A stretch of 64,000 bases of DNA from Kribbella sp. VKM Ac-2568 (GTDB lineage: Bacteria; Actinomycetota; Actinomycetes; Propionibacteriales; Kribbellaceae). The stretch covers positions 62,001 to 126,000 of the forward strand of contig NZ_SLVF01000001.1 in assembly GCF_004345365.1 (NCBI RefSeq), read 5' to 3'. A model generated the notes under the pieces. The model did not search any database. It worked only from the letters and a program-made list of their open reading frames with translations, and had not been told where the DNA came from. The first letter of the stretch is position 1. Every line of letters begins with the position of its first letter. Position numbers and translations under genes: made by a program. Shown here piece after piece: positions 9,144 through 16,531 of the stretch.

Positions 9144-9158
9144 TGCAGATCATCTGCA
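9144..9158. promoter_or_regulatory. Perfect 7-1-7 palindrome, candidate operator of tdh-kbl
   Basis: TGCAGAT-C-ATCTGCA is a perfect inverted repeat in the AT-richest part of the tdh/pyrE divergent intergenic region. It lies about 80 bases before the tdh start and about 170 before pyrE. The regulator is unknown; Lrp/AsnC or GntR types would be plausible for threonine catabolism, which is inference. Confidence 0.45.
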
Positions 9159-9317
9159 TACTCGTCCGCATGGCACGGGCGTAGTACGGGGGCTGGGCCG
9201 TCGCGCTGCTGGCCCGGATCGGGCCGCCCCCGACCGCTCGGTCGCCTTCGGCCGCCTGGTCAAAGAGGACGAGAAGAGCTGAAACCGTCCCCCGGCCGGG
9301 CTGACCGCGAGGTCCCT

Positions 9318-9323
9318 TAGGGT
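9318..9323 (+). promoter_or_regulatory. -10 element (TAGGGT) of leaderless pyrE promoter
   Basis: TAGGGT fits the actinobacterial TANNNT -10 element and lies eight bases before the ATG at 9332. That is the spacing of leaderless transcripts. There is no Shine-Dalgarno sequence, which supports ATG 9332 over the in-frame GTG at 9326. Confidence 0.5.
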
Positions 9324-9331
9324 GGGTGGCC

Positions 9332-9880
9332 ATGAGTGCTGATCGCGGGGCGTTGCTGGAACAGGTCAAAAACAAGGCGATCGTGCACGGGCGGGTGACG
9401 CTGGCCTCGGGCAAGGAGGCCGACTACTACGTGGATCTGCGCCGGATCACGCTCGACGCCGAGGCGGCGCCGCTGATCGGGCCGGCCATGCTGGAGCTCA
9501 CCGCGGACCTCGAGTTCGACGCGGTCGGCGGGTTGACGCTCGGCGCGGACCCGGTGGCGATGTCGATGTTGCACGCGGCCGCCGCGCAGGGGCGCAAGCT
9601 CGACGCGTTCGTGGTCCGCAAGGCCGAGAAGACGCACGGGCTGCAGCGCCGGATCGAGGGTCCGGACGTGAAGGGCCGCCGGGTGCTCGCGGTCGAGGAC
9701 ACCTCCACCACCGGTGGCTCGGTGCTCACCGCCGTCGAGGCGTTGCGCGAGGCGGGTGCCGAGGTGGTCGCCGTCGCGGTGATCGTGGACCGGTCCACCG
9801 GAGCGAAGGAGAAAGTCGAGTCGGAAGGCCTGGAGTACCGCTCGGTGTTCGGCCTCGAGGAGCTCGGTCTCGGCTCGTGA
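9332..9880 (+). CDS. pyrE: Orotate phosphoribosyltransferase
   Basis: This 182-residue enzyme joins orotate and PRPP to orotidine 5'-phosphate in pyrimidine synthesis. The PRPP-binding loop V-L-A-V-E-D-T-S-T-T-G-G-S is present (residues ~115-127), along with the N-terminal S-G-K-E-A-D-Y-Y-V-D substrate segment and the flexible-loop R-K-A-E-K-T-H-G block. Length is normal for actinobacterial PyrE. The TGA overlaps the GTG of the next gene, so that membrane protein is probably co-expressed. Confidence 0.93.
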   Translation: MSADRGALLEQVKNKAIVHGRVTLASGKEADYYVDLRRITLDAEAAPLIGPAMLELTADLEFDAVGGLTLGADPVAMSMLHAAAAQGRKLDAFVVRKAEKTHGLQRRIEGPDVKGRRVLAVEDTSTTGGSVLTAVEALREAGAEVVAVAVIVDRSTGAKEKVESEGLEYRSVFGLEELGLGS

Positions 9881-10572
9881 CCACCGCGGTCATCGTCGTC
9901 GTCGCCCTGCTGATCGGCGCCGGGGTCGGCTACGCGAACTACGTGCTGGCGAAGAAGCGCCGCGAGGCGTTCGCCGCCTTCGCCGCGCAGCAGGGCTTCA
10001 ACTACCTGCCGGAGAACAACGCGCTGGCCGGGAACTGGGCCGGGTCGCCGTTCCAGACCGGTGATCACTGGCGGGTGCGGAACGTGCTGAGCGGCGCCTT
10101 CCAGGGCCGCCAGATCGTTGCCTTCGACTACAGCTACCAGACCCACAGCAGCAACGGGAAGGGCGGCCGCCGGACCACGACGCACAAGTTCGGCGTGGTG
10201 GTGATGCAGCTGCCGGGCCCGTTGCCGCAGCTCGAGGTCACCCAGGAGGGGATCTTCGGCGGGGCGGTCGCGAACGCCCTCGGGTTCGGCGATCTCCGGT
10301 TCGAGAGCGAGCAGTTCAACCGGGCCTTCCGGGTGACCGCGGACGATGCGCGGTTCGGGCACTCGGTGATCCACCCGCAGATGATGGAGCTGCTGCTCGC
10401 CCGCGGCGAGATCGGCTGGCGGATCGAGGGCAACTCCCTGATCGGCTGGGACTCCGGTCCGCACGCACCGGTCGAGGTGATGAACCGCCTCCAGCTCCTG
10501 CAGTTGGTGGTCGACAACGTCCCGCCGTACGTCTGGCGCGACTACGCCGGCGTCGACCCCCGCCAGCACTGA
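9877..10572 (+). CDS. Membrane-anchored protein of unknown function
   Basis: This 231-residue protein has one N-terminal transmembrane helix (residues ~4-25) with a K-K-R-R positive stop, then a soluble domain. The domain contains a W-R-V-R-N-V-L-S-G and a G-R-Q-I-V-A-F-D-Y-S-Y stretch, a pattern seen in actinobacterial proteins usually labelled hypothetical. GTG start overlaps the pyrE stop (GTGA). No catalytic motif recognised. The convergent IclR gene is separated by a 24-bp palindrome. Confidence 0.75.
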   Translation: MTTAVIVVVALLIGAGVGYANYVLAKKRREAFAAFAAQQGFNYLPENNALAGNWAGSPFQTGDHWRVRNVLSGAFQGRQIVAFDYSYQTHSSNGKGGRRTTTHKFGVVVMQLPGPLPQLEVTQEGIFGGAVANALGFGDLRFESEQFNRAFRVTADDARFGHSVIHPQMMELLLARGEIGWRIEGNSLIGWDSGPHAPVEVMNRLQLLQLVVDNVPPYVWRDYAGVDPRQH

Positions 10573-10599
10573 CCCCTTTCGCCGCCAGACCACAGCGGC

Positions 10600-10623
10600 C
10601 CGGTCCGCAGTACTGCGGACCGG
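10600..10623. terminator. 24-bp perfect loopless palindrome between convergent genes
   Basis: The arms CCGGTCCGCAGT and ACTGCGGACCGG are exact reverse complements with no spacer. The element lies between the stop codons of two convergent genes (10572 and 10629), which suggests a bidirectional terminator, although there is no T-tract. Its core GCAGTACTGC recurs elsewhere in the window. Confidence 0.5.
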
Positions 10624-10628
10624 CAGGC

Positions 10629-11453
10629 TCAGGCGGAGGACTCGTCCTTGCGCTGACCAAGCTCCACGTGGGGCCGCGACTGCCACATCGCCCACTCGGC
10701 GCTGACATCGCCCGCCGTACGCAGCAGCAAGGGCAGGTACTCCTTGAGGAGCTGCTCGGTCGACGTCTCCGCGGCATGCACCGTGACGTTCATCGCCGCC
10801 CGGACCGCACCGGTCCCGTCCCGCACCGGAGCCGCCACCGAGCGGACCCCAGGCGCGAGCTCCTCGTCGGCCAGCGCCCAGCCGCGGGCCCGGATCTCGG
10901 TGAGCTCGTCGCGGAGTTGCTCCGCGGACCGCCCGATGTAAGGCGGGAGCCCGGCACGACTCGGCTGGGCGAGCGTCGCCGCCAGGTCGTCCGCGCTGAG
11001 TCCGGCGAGCAGCACCTTGCCCTGCGACGTCTGCGCGGCCGGGAACCTGGTGCCGATGTCCACCCGCAGCGCGATGATCTTCGGGACGGACACCCGGGCG
11101 ACGTAGACGATGTCCGACCCGTCGAGCTGCGCCATCGACGACGACTCACCGGTCCGGGCCACGAGCGACTCCAGGTGCGGCCTGGCGATGTCCCAGAGGC
11201 CCAGCGCACCGACGTACGCCATGCCGAGCGTCAGCACCTTCGGCGTCAGCTGGAAGGCGCCGCCGGTCGACCGGACGAAGCCGAGCTCTTCCAGCGTCAA
11301 CAGCAGCCGGCGCGCGGTCGGCCGTGCCAGCCCGGCCGCGGTCGCCACCTCGGTGAGGGACATGCTGCGGTGATCGGCGTCGAAGCAGGCGAGCACGTCC
11401 AGTCCACGAGCCAGCGATTCGACGAAATCGGGACCCGAACCTCGTCCTGCCAT
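10629..11453 (-). CDS. IclR family transcriptional regulator
   Basis: This 274-residue protein has an N-terminal winged helix (L-A-R-G-L-D-V-L, then L-T-E-V-A-T-A-A-G-L-A-R-P-T-A-R-R-L-L-L-T-L) and a C-terminal effector domain (S-S-M-A-Q-L-D-G-S-D-I-V-Y-V-A-R-V). It resembles the PcaR/PobR branch that controls aromatic catabolism, and a paralogue (30331-31113) stands beside the second aromatic island. It is transcribed in the same direction as the amidohydrolase gene upstream of it. The likely role is control of the divergent amidohydrolase and LigAB operons, judged from position only. Confidence 0.88.
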   Translation of the reverse strand: MAGRGSGPDFVESLARGLDVLACFDADHRSMSLTEVATAAGLARPTARRLLLTLEELGFVRSTGGAFQLTPKVLTLGMAYVGALGLWDIARPHLESLVARTGESSSMAQLDGSDIVYVARVSVPKIIALRVDIGTRFPAAQTSQGKVLLAGLSADDLAATLAQPSRAGLPPYIGRSAEQLRDELTEIRARGWALADEELAPGVRSVAAPVRDGTGAVRAAMNVTVHAAETSTEQLLKEYLPLLLRTAGDVSAEWAMWQSRPHVELGQRKDESSA

Positions 11454-11516
11454 CAGTGTCCGCCTCCGCTGCTCCGACCACCCATCGCCGCTGAGCCTAC
11501 GACCCCGACCGGCCGG

Positions 11517-13004
11517 TCATGCCTCCGAGCCGGGGTCGCCGAACATGCTGCCCCTCGCCTCCCGCGTCGACTCGGACTTGTACTCCGTGTACTGGTACGG
11601 GTTGTCCAGGACTTCCTCGTCGTGCGGGAGATCGGGGTTCATCCCGCCGGCCCACGCCTCATCGCCCATCGCCGACCGCAGGTAGTCCACCGTCGCCTCG
11701 ACGGAACTGCGTACCGCGGGCAGGTCGACGCCGACCAGCCGGTGCTCGTGCTTCACCACCCGGCCGTCGACGATCACGGTGTGGACGTCGCCACGCTGCG
11801 CCTGGAACGCGACATGACCGTAGGGGTTGAGCAGCGGGAAGGACACCGGGGAGTCGTCGTTCTTGATCAGCACGACATCGGCCTTCTTGCCCGGCTGGAG
11901 GCTGCCGAGGTCGTCCCGGCCGAGTGCCCGGGCGCCGCCGCGGGTCGCCCAGTCGACCACGTGCTCGGCGCGCAGGTGGGTGTGGGTGACGGTGTCGCCC
12001 TTCACGTGCGCCTCGAGGTGCTCGCGGGAGCGGTCGGCGCCGAGCGTGGTGCGCATGGCCGAGAAGAGGTCACCGCTCCACCACACGCTGGTGTCCATCG
12101 ACAGCGAGACCGGGATCCCGTACCGGCGGACCTGCCAGGTCGGCGGGTACCCCTGGCCCGCGCTCTGCTCGGACTCCGTCGACACCGACACCGAGCCGCC
12201 ACTCGCGGCGATCCGCTGGTAAGAGTCACTGGTCAGCGTCGCGGAGTGCACGTAGATGTTCTTCGGCGTCATGAAGCCGTTCTCATGCATCAGCCGGATA
12301 CCGTCGTCGTTGGTGGCACCCCAGACTCCGGCATGCGTGGTCACCGCGAGGTCGAGCTCGCGCGCCACCTCGAAGGCGCCGCGCTCCGGGAAGGACGGGT
12401 CGCCGGTCACGTCGAAGGCCAGTTGCAGGCCGAGCAGGTCGCTCGCCGAGGACTGACGGCGTTCCAGGAACGACCGGACGCTCGCGTCGGCGGTCCACTC
12501 CCAGGGCCCGGCCTGAATGTTGCCGTAGGCAAGGACGAACCGCCCGGGCACGGCCTGCAGCGCGTCCACAGCCGCTTCGGCGTGATCCACGCTCTGCAGC
12601 CCGTGGGACCAGTCCACCGTGGTGGTCACGCCCGCTTCGAGCGACTCCCAGGCCGACGTCACGTTGCCGGCGTAGATGTCCTCGGGCCGGAAGATCTTGC
12701 CGTGCTCGAGGTAGTACCAGACGAAGTACTGGGTCAGGGTCCAGTCGGCGCCGTACGCGCGCATCGCGGTCTGCCACATGTGCCGGTGGGTGTCGATCAT
12801 GCCCGGCATCACGATGCCCCCGCGGGCGTCGATCTCCTGCGTGCCCTCGGGGACGTCCAGTGACGCGCCGACGGCGGCGATCCGGTCGTCGACGACCAGG
12901 ACGTCCGCGTCGGTCAGCACGGTGTGGCTGTCGTCCATGGTCAGGACGGTGCCGCCTCGCAGAACCACCGGCCGGCCGGTGGCCGGCACCTCGGCATCGG
13001 ACAT
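11517..13004 (-). CDS. TRZ/ATZ-type amidohydrolase (cytosine deaminase/chlorohydrolase-like)
   Basis: This 495-residue metal-dependent hydrolase has the amidohydrolase layout: a small beta-domain (V-L-R-G-G-T-V-L-T-M-D), G-M-I-D-T-H-R-H-M (metal H-x-H), T-T-H-A-G (third histidine), Y-V-H-S-A-T-L-T (proton-shuttle histidine region) and S-M-D-T-S (metal aspartate). Members deaminate or hydrolyse ring-bound amino or halo groups, so it could remove a nitrogen substituent from an aromatic or heteroaromatic compound; the substrate is unknown. The ATG at 13004 is preferred over an ATG ten codons earlier, because GGAGGAG sits just before it. Divergent from the CoA-transferase/LigAB operon. Confidence 0.85.
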   Translation of the reverse strand: MSDAEVPATGRPVVLRGGTVLTMDDSHTVLTDADVLVVDDRIAAVGASLDVPEGTQEIDARGGIVMPGMIDTHRHMWQTAMRAYGADWTLTQYFVWYYLEHGKIFRPEDIYAGNVTSAWESLEAGVTTTVDWSHGLQSVDHAEAAVDALQAVPGRFVLAYGNIQAGPWEWTADASVRSFLERRQSSASDLLGLQLAFDVTGDPSFPERGAFEVARELDLAVTTHAGVWGATNDDGIRLMHENGFMTPKNIYVHSATLTSDSYQRIAASGGSVSVSTESEQSAGQGYPPTWQVRRYGIPVSLSMDTSVWWSGDLFSAMRTTLGADRSREHLEAHVKGDTVTHTHLRAEHVVDWATRGGARALGRDDLGSLQPGKKADVVLIKNDDSPVSFPLLNPYGHVAFQAQRGDVHTVIVDGRVVKHEHRLVGVDLPAVRSSVEATVDYLRSAMGDEAWAGGMNPDLPHDEEVLDNPYQYTEYKSESTREARGSMFGDPGSEA

Positions 13005-13038
13005 GGTCTCCTCCAGGCTGTCAGGCTCGGACATGCGT

Positions 13039-13066
13039 CCGTATGCCGGTCATGATCGCCATACGG
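13039..13066. promoter_or_regulatory. Inverted repeat CCGTATG-N14-CATACGG, candidate operator
   Basis: CCGTATG (13039-13045) and CATACGG (13060-13066) are exact reverse complements 14 bases apart. The site lies just upstream of the amidohydrolase start. It is a candidate IclR operator for the divergent catabolic genes. Confidence 0.45.
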
Positions 13067-13186
13067 CCACTATCGAAGCGCCGTCCAGGCGTGTCAATAC
13101 CCCGTCACCACCAGTACTCCGAAGCCTGCGCTCGGTGCCCGTCGGGCGCTTGACAGCCGGAGTGGGGCGACCGGAGACTGATTCGG

Positions 13187-13200
13187 CGGACGATTGTCCG
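13187..13200. promoter_or_regulatory. Inverted repeat CGGAC-N4-GTCCG upstream of CoA-transferase gene
   Basis: CGGAC (13187-13191) and GTCCG (13196-13200) flank GATT, close to the start of the operon beginning at 13218. An IclR-type regulator encoded nearby is the natural candidate to bind it. The sequence differs from the repeats near the second IclR gene. Confidence 0.4.
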
Positions 13201-13217
13201 TTTTCGCTTTGCTGACG

Positions 13218-14456
13218 ATGGGAGATGTGCGCTCCGTGCCTGCAACGCCCACTCCGAACGGCTCGGCCGGCGACGCTGGTCGCGGCCCGCTCTCCGGGCT
13301 GCTGGTCGCGGACTTCTCCCGGATCCTGGCCGGCCCGTACGCGACCATGCTGCTCGCCGACCTCGGCGCCGAGGTGGTCAAGGTCGAGGCTCCCGGCGGC
13401 GACGACACGCGGTCCTGGCAGCCGCCGGTGCGGGACGGGATCTCGACCTACTACCTCGCGGTCAACCGCAACAAGCGGTCGATCGCGCTCGACCTCAAGG
13501 ACCCGGACGACCTGGCCGCGGCGCAGGAACTGGCACGGCGCGCCGACATCCTGGTGGAGAACTTCAAACCCGGCGGCCTGGCCCGGTTCGGGCTGGACTA
13601 CGAGTCGGTCGCGGCCGCGAATCCGCGGTTGATCTACGCGTCGATCAGTGGGTTCGGCAGCGGACCGAAAGGCGCGGCGCTGCCGGGGTACGACCTGATC
13701 GTCCAGGCCATCTCCGGGCTGATGAGCCTGACCGGAGACCCGGACGGCGAACCGTTCCGGGCCGGGATCTCGGTCTTCGACGTGATGGCCGGGATGCACG
13801 CGACGATCGGCGTCCTGTCCGCGCTGAACGCCCGCCACGAGACCGGCCGGGGCCAGCACGTCGAGGTCAACCTGATGTCATCAGCGCTCTCGGGCCTGGT
13901 CAACCAGTCGAGCGCGTACGTCGCGGGCGGGGTCGTCCCGATGCGGATGGGCAACAGCCACCCGAGCCTGTTCCCGTACGAGCCGTTGCCGTGCTCCGAC
14001 GGCGAGCTGATCATCACCGCCGGGAACAACGGCCAGTTCCGCAAGCTGGTCGAGGTTCTCGGGGTGCCGGAGCTTGCGGACGATCCGCGGTTCGACCGCA
14101 ACGAACAGCGAACGGCCAACCGGGACGAACTGCGCCCGCTCCTGGTCGAGCGGCTGCGGACCCGGACCAAGCTCGAGTGGTTCCGCGACATCATCGACGC
14201 CGGAGTTCCCTGCGGGCCGATCAACACGGTCGACGGAGGGGTGGCGTTCGCCGAGGAGATCGGCCTGGACCCGGTCGTGACGGTCGGATCCGGCGCGAGC
14301 GCGATGCCGTCGGTGCGCAACCCGATCACCTTCTCCGAGACAGCCCCGGAGTACCGGCTGCCGCCGCCGTCCCTCGACGAACACGGCGCCGAGCTCCGCA
14401 AGTGGCTGGCCACACCACCCGAGAACCGCACCGGGGACGAGGAGCGTTCGGCATGA
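13218..14456 (+). CDS. CaiB/BaiF (class III) CoA-transferase
   Basis: This ~412-residue protein belongs to the family III CoA-transferases: L-L-V-A-D-F-S-R-I-L-A-G-P-Y near the N-terminus, L-G-A-E-V-V-K-V-E-A-P, N-R-N-K-R-S-I-A-L-D-L-K, and the catalytic aspartate in S-V-F-D (about residue 188). It moves CoA between carboxylic acids. The start is uncertain: ATG 13218 or GTG 13236, the latter with GGAG 11 bases upstream. The stop overlaps the ATG of a citryl-CoA-lyase-like gene, so the two probably act in sequence: activate a tricarboxylate-like acid, then cleave it. Confidence 0.88.
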   Translation: MGDVRSVPATPTPNGSAGDAGRGPLSGLLVADFSRILAGPYATMLLADLGAEVVKVEAPGGDDTRSWQPPVRDGISTYYLAVNRNKRSIALDLKDPDDLAAAQELARRADILVENFKPGGLARFGLDYESVAAANPRLIYASISGFGSGPKGAALPGYDLIVQAISGLMSLTGDPDGEPFRAGISVFDVMAGMHATIGVLSALNARHETGRGQHVEVNLMSSALSGLVNQSSAYVAGGVVPMRMGNSHPSLFPYEPLPCSDGELIITAGNNGQFRKLVEVLGVPELADDPRFDRNEQRTANRDELRPLLVERLRTRTKLEWFRDIIDAGVPCGPINTVDGGVAFAEEIGLDPVVTVGSGASAMPSVRNPITFSETAPEYRLPPPSLDEHGAELRKWLATPPENRTGDEERSA

Positions 14457-15274
14457 CGGATGACGGGCTGTCCTTCCCGACCTCGCTGGGCACCTCGACC
14501 GCGGACGAGATCCGGCTGCTCGGGCAGGACCTGACGGCCGACCTGATGGGCAAGGTCGGCTTCGGTGAGCTGGCCTTCTGGCTGGTCGCACTCCGCCGCC
14601 CGACGCCATCGGAGACGCGGGTCTTCGAGGCTGTACTGGTTGCCCTGGCCGACCACGGCTTCACCCCGACAGCGATCGCCGCCCGGCTGACGTATCTGTC
14701 CGCGCCCGACTCGCTTCAGGGCGCACTTGCTGCTGGTCTGCTCGGCGGTGGTTCCCGGTTCCTCGGCGTCACTGAGGACTGCGGGATCTTCCTGCACGAG
14801 GCTCTGCAGCGACTCGATGGTCAGCTGCCGCAGGACGATGCCGGCTGGGACGAGCTCGCGCTGACGGTGGTCAAGGAGACCCGGGAGGCGAAGAAGTTCA
14901 TCCCCGGGCTTGGACATCCGGTCCACAAGGTGCAGGATCCGCGGACGCCGGTGCTGATCGGGATCGCCGAGGAGGAAGGCTTGCGCGGGCCGCACCTGCG
15001 GTTGTTCGAGGCCATCGGGCGGGTGCACGAGCAGGTCCTCGGGCGCCGGTTGCCGCTCAACGGCGCCGGTGTCTGTGGTGCCGCGCTGGCTGACCTCGGG
15101 CTACCCGTCGAACTGCTGCGCGGGTTCGCCTTGCTGGCCAGGGCCGCCGGGCTGCTCGGCCAGCTCGCCGAGGAGCGCCGCCGCCCGATCGGCATGGACG
15201 CCTACCTGACCGTGGACCGCAACGCCGTGTACGTCGACCCGACCCCCGACTCCACCGCCGACCCGACTTCCTGA
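14453..15274 (+). CDS. Citryl-CoA lyase-like protein (citrate synthase superfamily)
   Basis: This 273-residue protein is shorter than citrate synthase (about 370-430) and matches the citryl-CoA lyase group. Features: an A-D-H-G-F-T-P-T histidine segment, G-L-G-H-P-V-H-K-x-x-D-P-R-T (the second active-site histidine region) and a C-terminal R-P-I-G-M-D-A-Y-L. The family cleaves 3-hydroxyacyl-CoAs of the citryl type into a short acyl-CoA and a 2-oxo acid. The ATG overlaps the CoA-transferase stop. Together they could degrade a citrate-like intermediate arising after ring cleavage by LigAB; this is inference. Confidence 0.8.
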   Translation: MTDDGLSFPTSLGTSTADEIRLLGQDLTADLMGKVGFGELAFWLVALRRPTPSETRVFEAVLVALADHGFTPTAIAARLTYLSAPDSLQGALAAGLLGGGSRFLGVTEDCGIFLHEALQRLDGQLPQDDAGWDELALTVVKETREAKKFIPGLGHPVHKVQDPRTPVLIGIAEEEGLRGPHLRLFEAIGRVHEQVLGRRLPLNGAGVCGAALADLGLPVELLRGFALLARAAGLLGQLAEERRRPIGMDAYLTVDRNAVYVDPTPDSTADPTS

Positions 15275-15300
15275 CCCATCCGGACGCAGAGGAGCACCAC

Positions 15301-16164
15301 ATGGCCACCGTCGTCGCGGTCATCGCCTCGACGCACCACCCGTTCTACTACCGCGCGAGCACCGCCACCGGCGCCGACCGCCCGCCCTTCGCCGACGAGT
15401 GGGTCGCCAAGATCGAGGCGTTCCGCGAGACGCTGACCAAGGCCCGGCCCGACATCCTGGTGATGGTGGGCAGCGACCACTTCCACCAGCTGTGGCTGGA
15501 CAACATGCCGCAGTTCCTGGTCGGCAAGGCGCCGTTCTTCGACGCGAACTGGCACAACGAGGAGCGCGAGTTCGGCCTGCCGCGGATGACGCTGCCGGGG
15601 GAGGAGAAGCTGGCCGCGCACATCCTGCGCAACGGCCTGGACGCCGACTTCGACCTTGCCTTCAGCAACGAACTGCGGATCGACCACAGCATCACCTGCC
15701 CGATCATCACGCTGCGCCCGGAGGCGGACCTGCCGATCGTGCCGATCTACACCAACATCTTCGCGCCGCCGCTGCCGCGGCCGAAGCGGTTCGTCGAGCT
15801 CGGCCGGACGATCCGGAAGCTGGTCGAGTCGTGGCCGGAGGACAAGCGGGTCGCGATCATCGGCACCGGTCACCTGTCGCTCGAGCTGGGCGGTCCCCGG
15901 CAGTTCGGCGAGCACGGCCCCGACCCGGCGTTCGACCGCAAGGCCGTCGAGTGGATCGCCAGTGGCGACGTCGAGGGCTGCCTGGCCGAGGTGACCCTGG
16001 ACAGCCTGCACCTGCCGGGCAACGCAACCCACGGGTTCATGGACTTCATGCTGATGATGGGCGTGGCCGGCGACGGCGCGAAGGCGGACCACGTCGACTC
16101 CCTCGACCTCTTCCACACGATGGAGGCCTACTTCACCTGGTACCCGAACGGAGTACCGGCATGA
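15301..16164 (+). CDS. Class III extradiol dioxygenase, LigB-type catalytic subunit
   Basis: This 287-residue catalytic subunit resembles protocatechuate 4,5-dioxygenase beta and the gallate/methylgallate dioxygenases. Probable iron ligands are H12 in A-S-T-H-H-P and H60 in G-S-D-H-F-H, matching LigB His12 and His61; a glutamate near the C-terminal third would be the third. G-T-G-H-L-S-L-E-L carries the expected catalytic histidine. It opens a catecholic ring next to the two hydroxyls with O2. The ATG has GAGGAG upstream. The stop overlaps the ligA-like start, so both subunits are made together. Confidence 0.87.
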   Translation: MATVVAVIASTHHPFYYRASTATGADRPPFADEWVAKIEAFRETLTKARPDILVMVGSDHFHQLWLDNMPQFLVGKAPFFDANWHNEEREFGLPRMTLPGEEKLAAHILRNGLDADFDLAFSNELRIDHSITCPIITLRPEADLPIVPIYTNIFAPPLPRPKRFVELGRTIRKLVESWPEDKRVAIIGTGHLSLELGGPRQFGEHGPDPAFDRKAVEWIASGDVEGCLAEVTLDSLHLPGNATHGFMDFMLMMGVAGDGAKADHVDSLDLFHTMEAYFTWYPNGVPA

Positions 16165-16520
16165 GCAAGTACCTGCTGGACAAGTTCCTCTACACCGTCG
16201 ACCGCGATCCCGATCTGGTCGAGCGGTACCGCGCGGACGCAGCCGGCACGGTCACCTGGTGGGAGGAGGAGTTCGCCAACAAGCTCCTCAACTGCACGAC
16301 CGCCGAGAAGTCGACCTGGCTCGCCCTCACCGACGAGGAGCGCCGAGCGCTGCGCGACCACGACCATGTGGCGCTGTTCCAACTCGGCGCCCACCCGTTC
16401 CTCACCCTCACGCTGTTCATCGCGATGTTCGAGCGAGACCACGGCCCGCTGGAATACCAGAAGGCCTACGGCAAGGCCATGGAGCACCTGCGGCTGCCGT
16501 ATCCGGACATCGCCACCTGA
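16161..16520 (+). CDS. Extradiol dioxygenase small subunit, LigA-type
   Basis: This 119-residue all-helical protein matches the alpha subunit of protocatechuate 4,5-dioxygenase: L-D-K-F-L-Y at the start, an L-T-D-E-E-R-x-A-L-R-D-H-D segment in the middle and a G-A-H-P-F-L-T-L-T-L-F stretch. In LigAB this subunit covers the active site of LigB. The ATG overlaps the LigB stop (ATGA). No reductase or ferredoxin is needed for class III enzymes, and none is present. Confidence 0.85.
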   Translation: MSKYLLDKFLYTVDRDPDLVERYRADAAGTVTWWEEEFANKLLNCTTAEKSTWLALTDEERRALRDHDHVALFQLGAHPFLTLTLFIAMFERDHGPLEYQKAYGKAMEHLRLPYPDIAT

Positions 16521-16531
16521 GAGGAGATTCC

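Noticed and set aside
11517-13004. LigJ-like 4-oxalomesaconate hydratase as identity of the amidohydrolase
   Set aside because: LigJ belongs to another amidohydrolase group; this protein has the TRZ/ATZ-type blocks (G-M-I-D-T-H-R-H, S-M-D-T-S) of deaminases/chlorohydrolases.
13194-13217. Start codon at 13194 of the CoA-transferase gene
   Set aside because: It lies inside the CGGAC-N4-GTCCG repeat region with no ribosome-binding site; a later start fits better.
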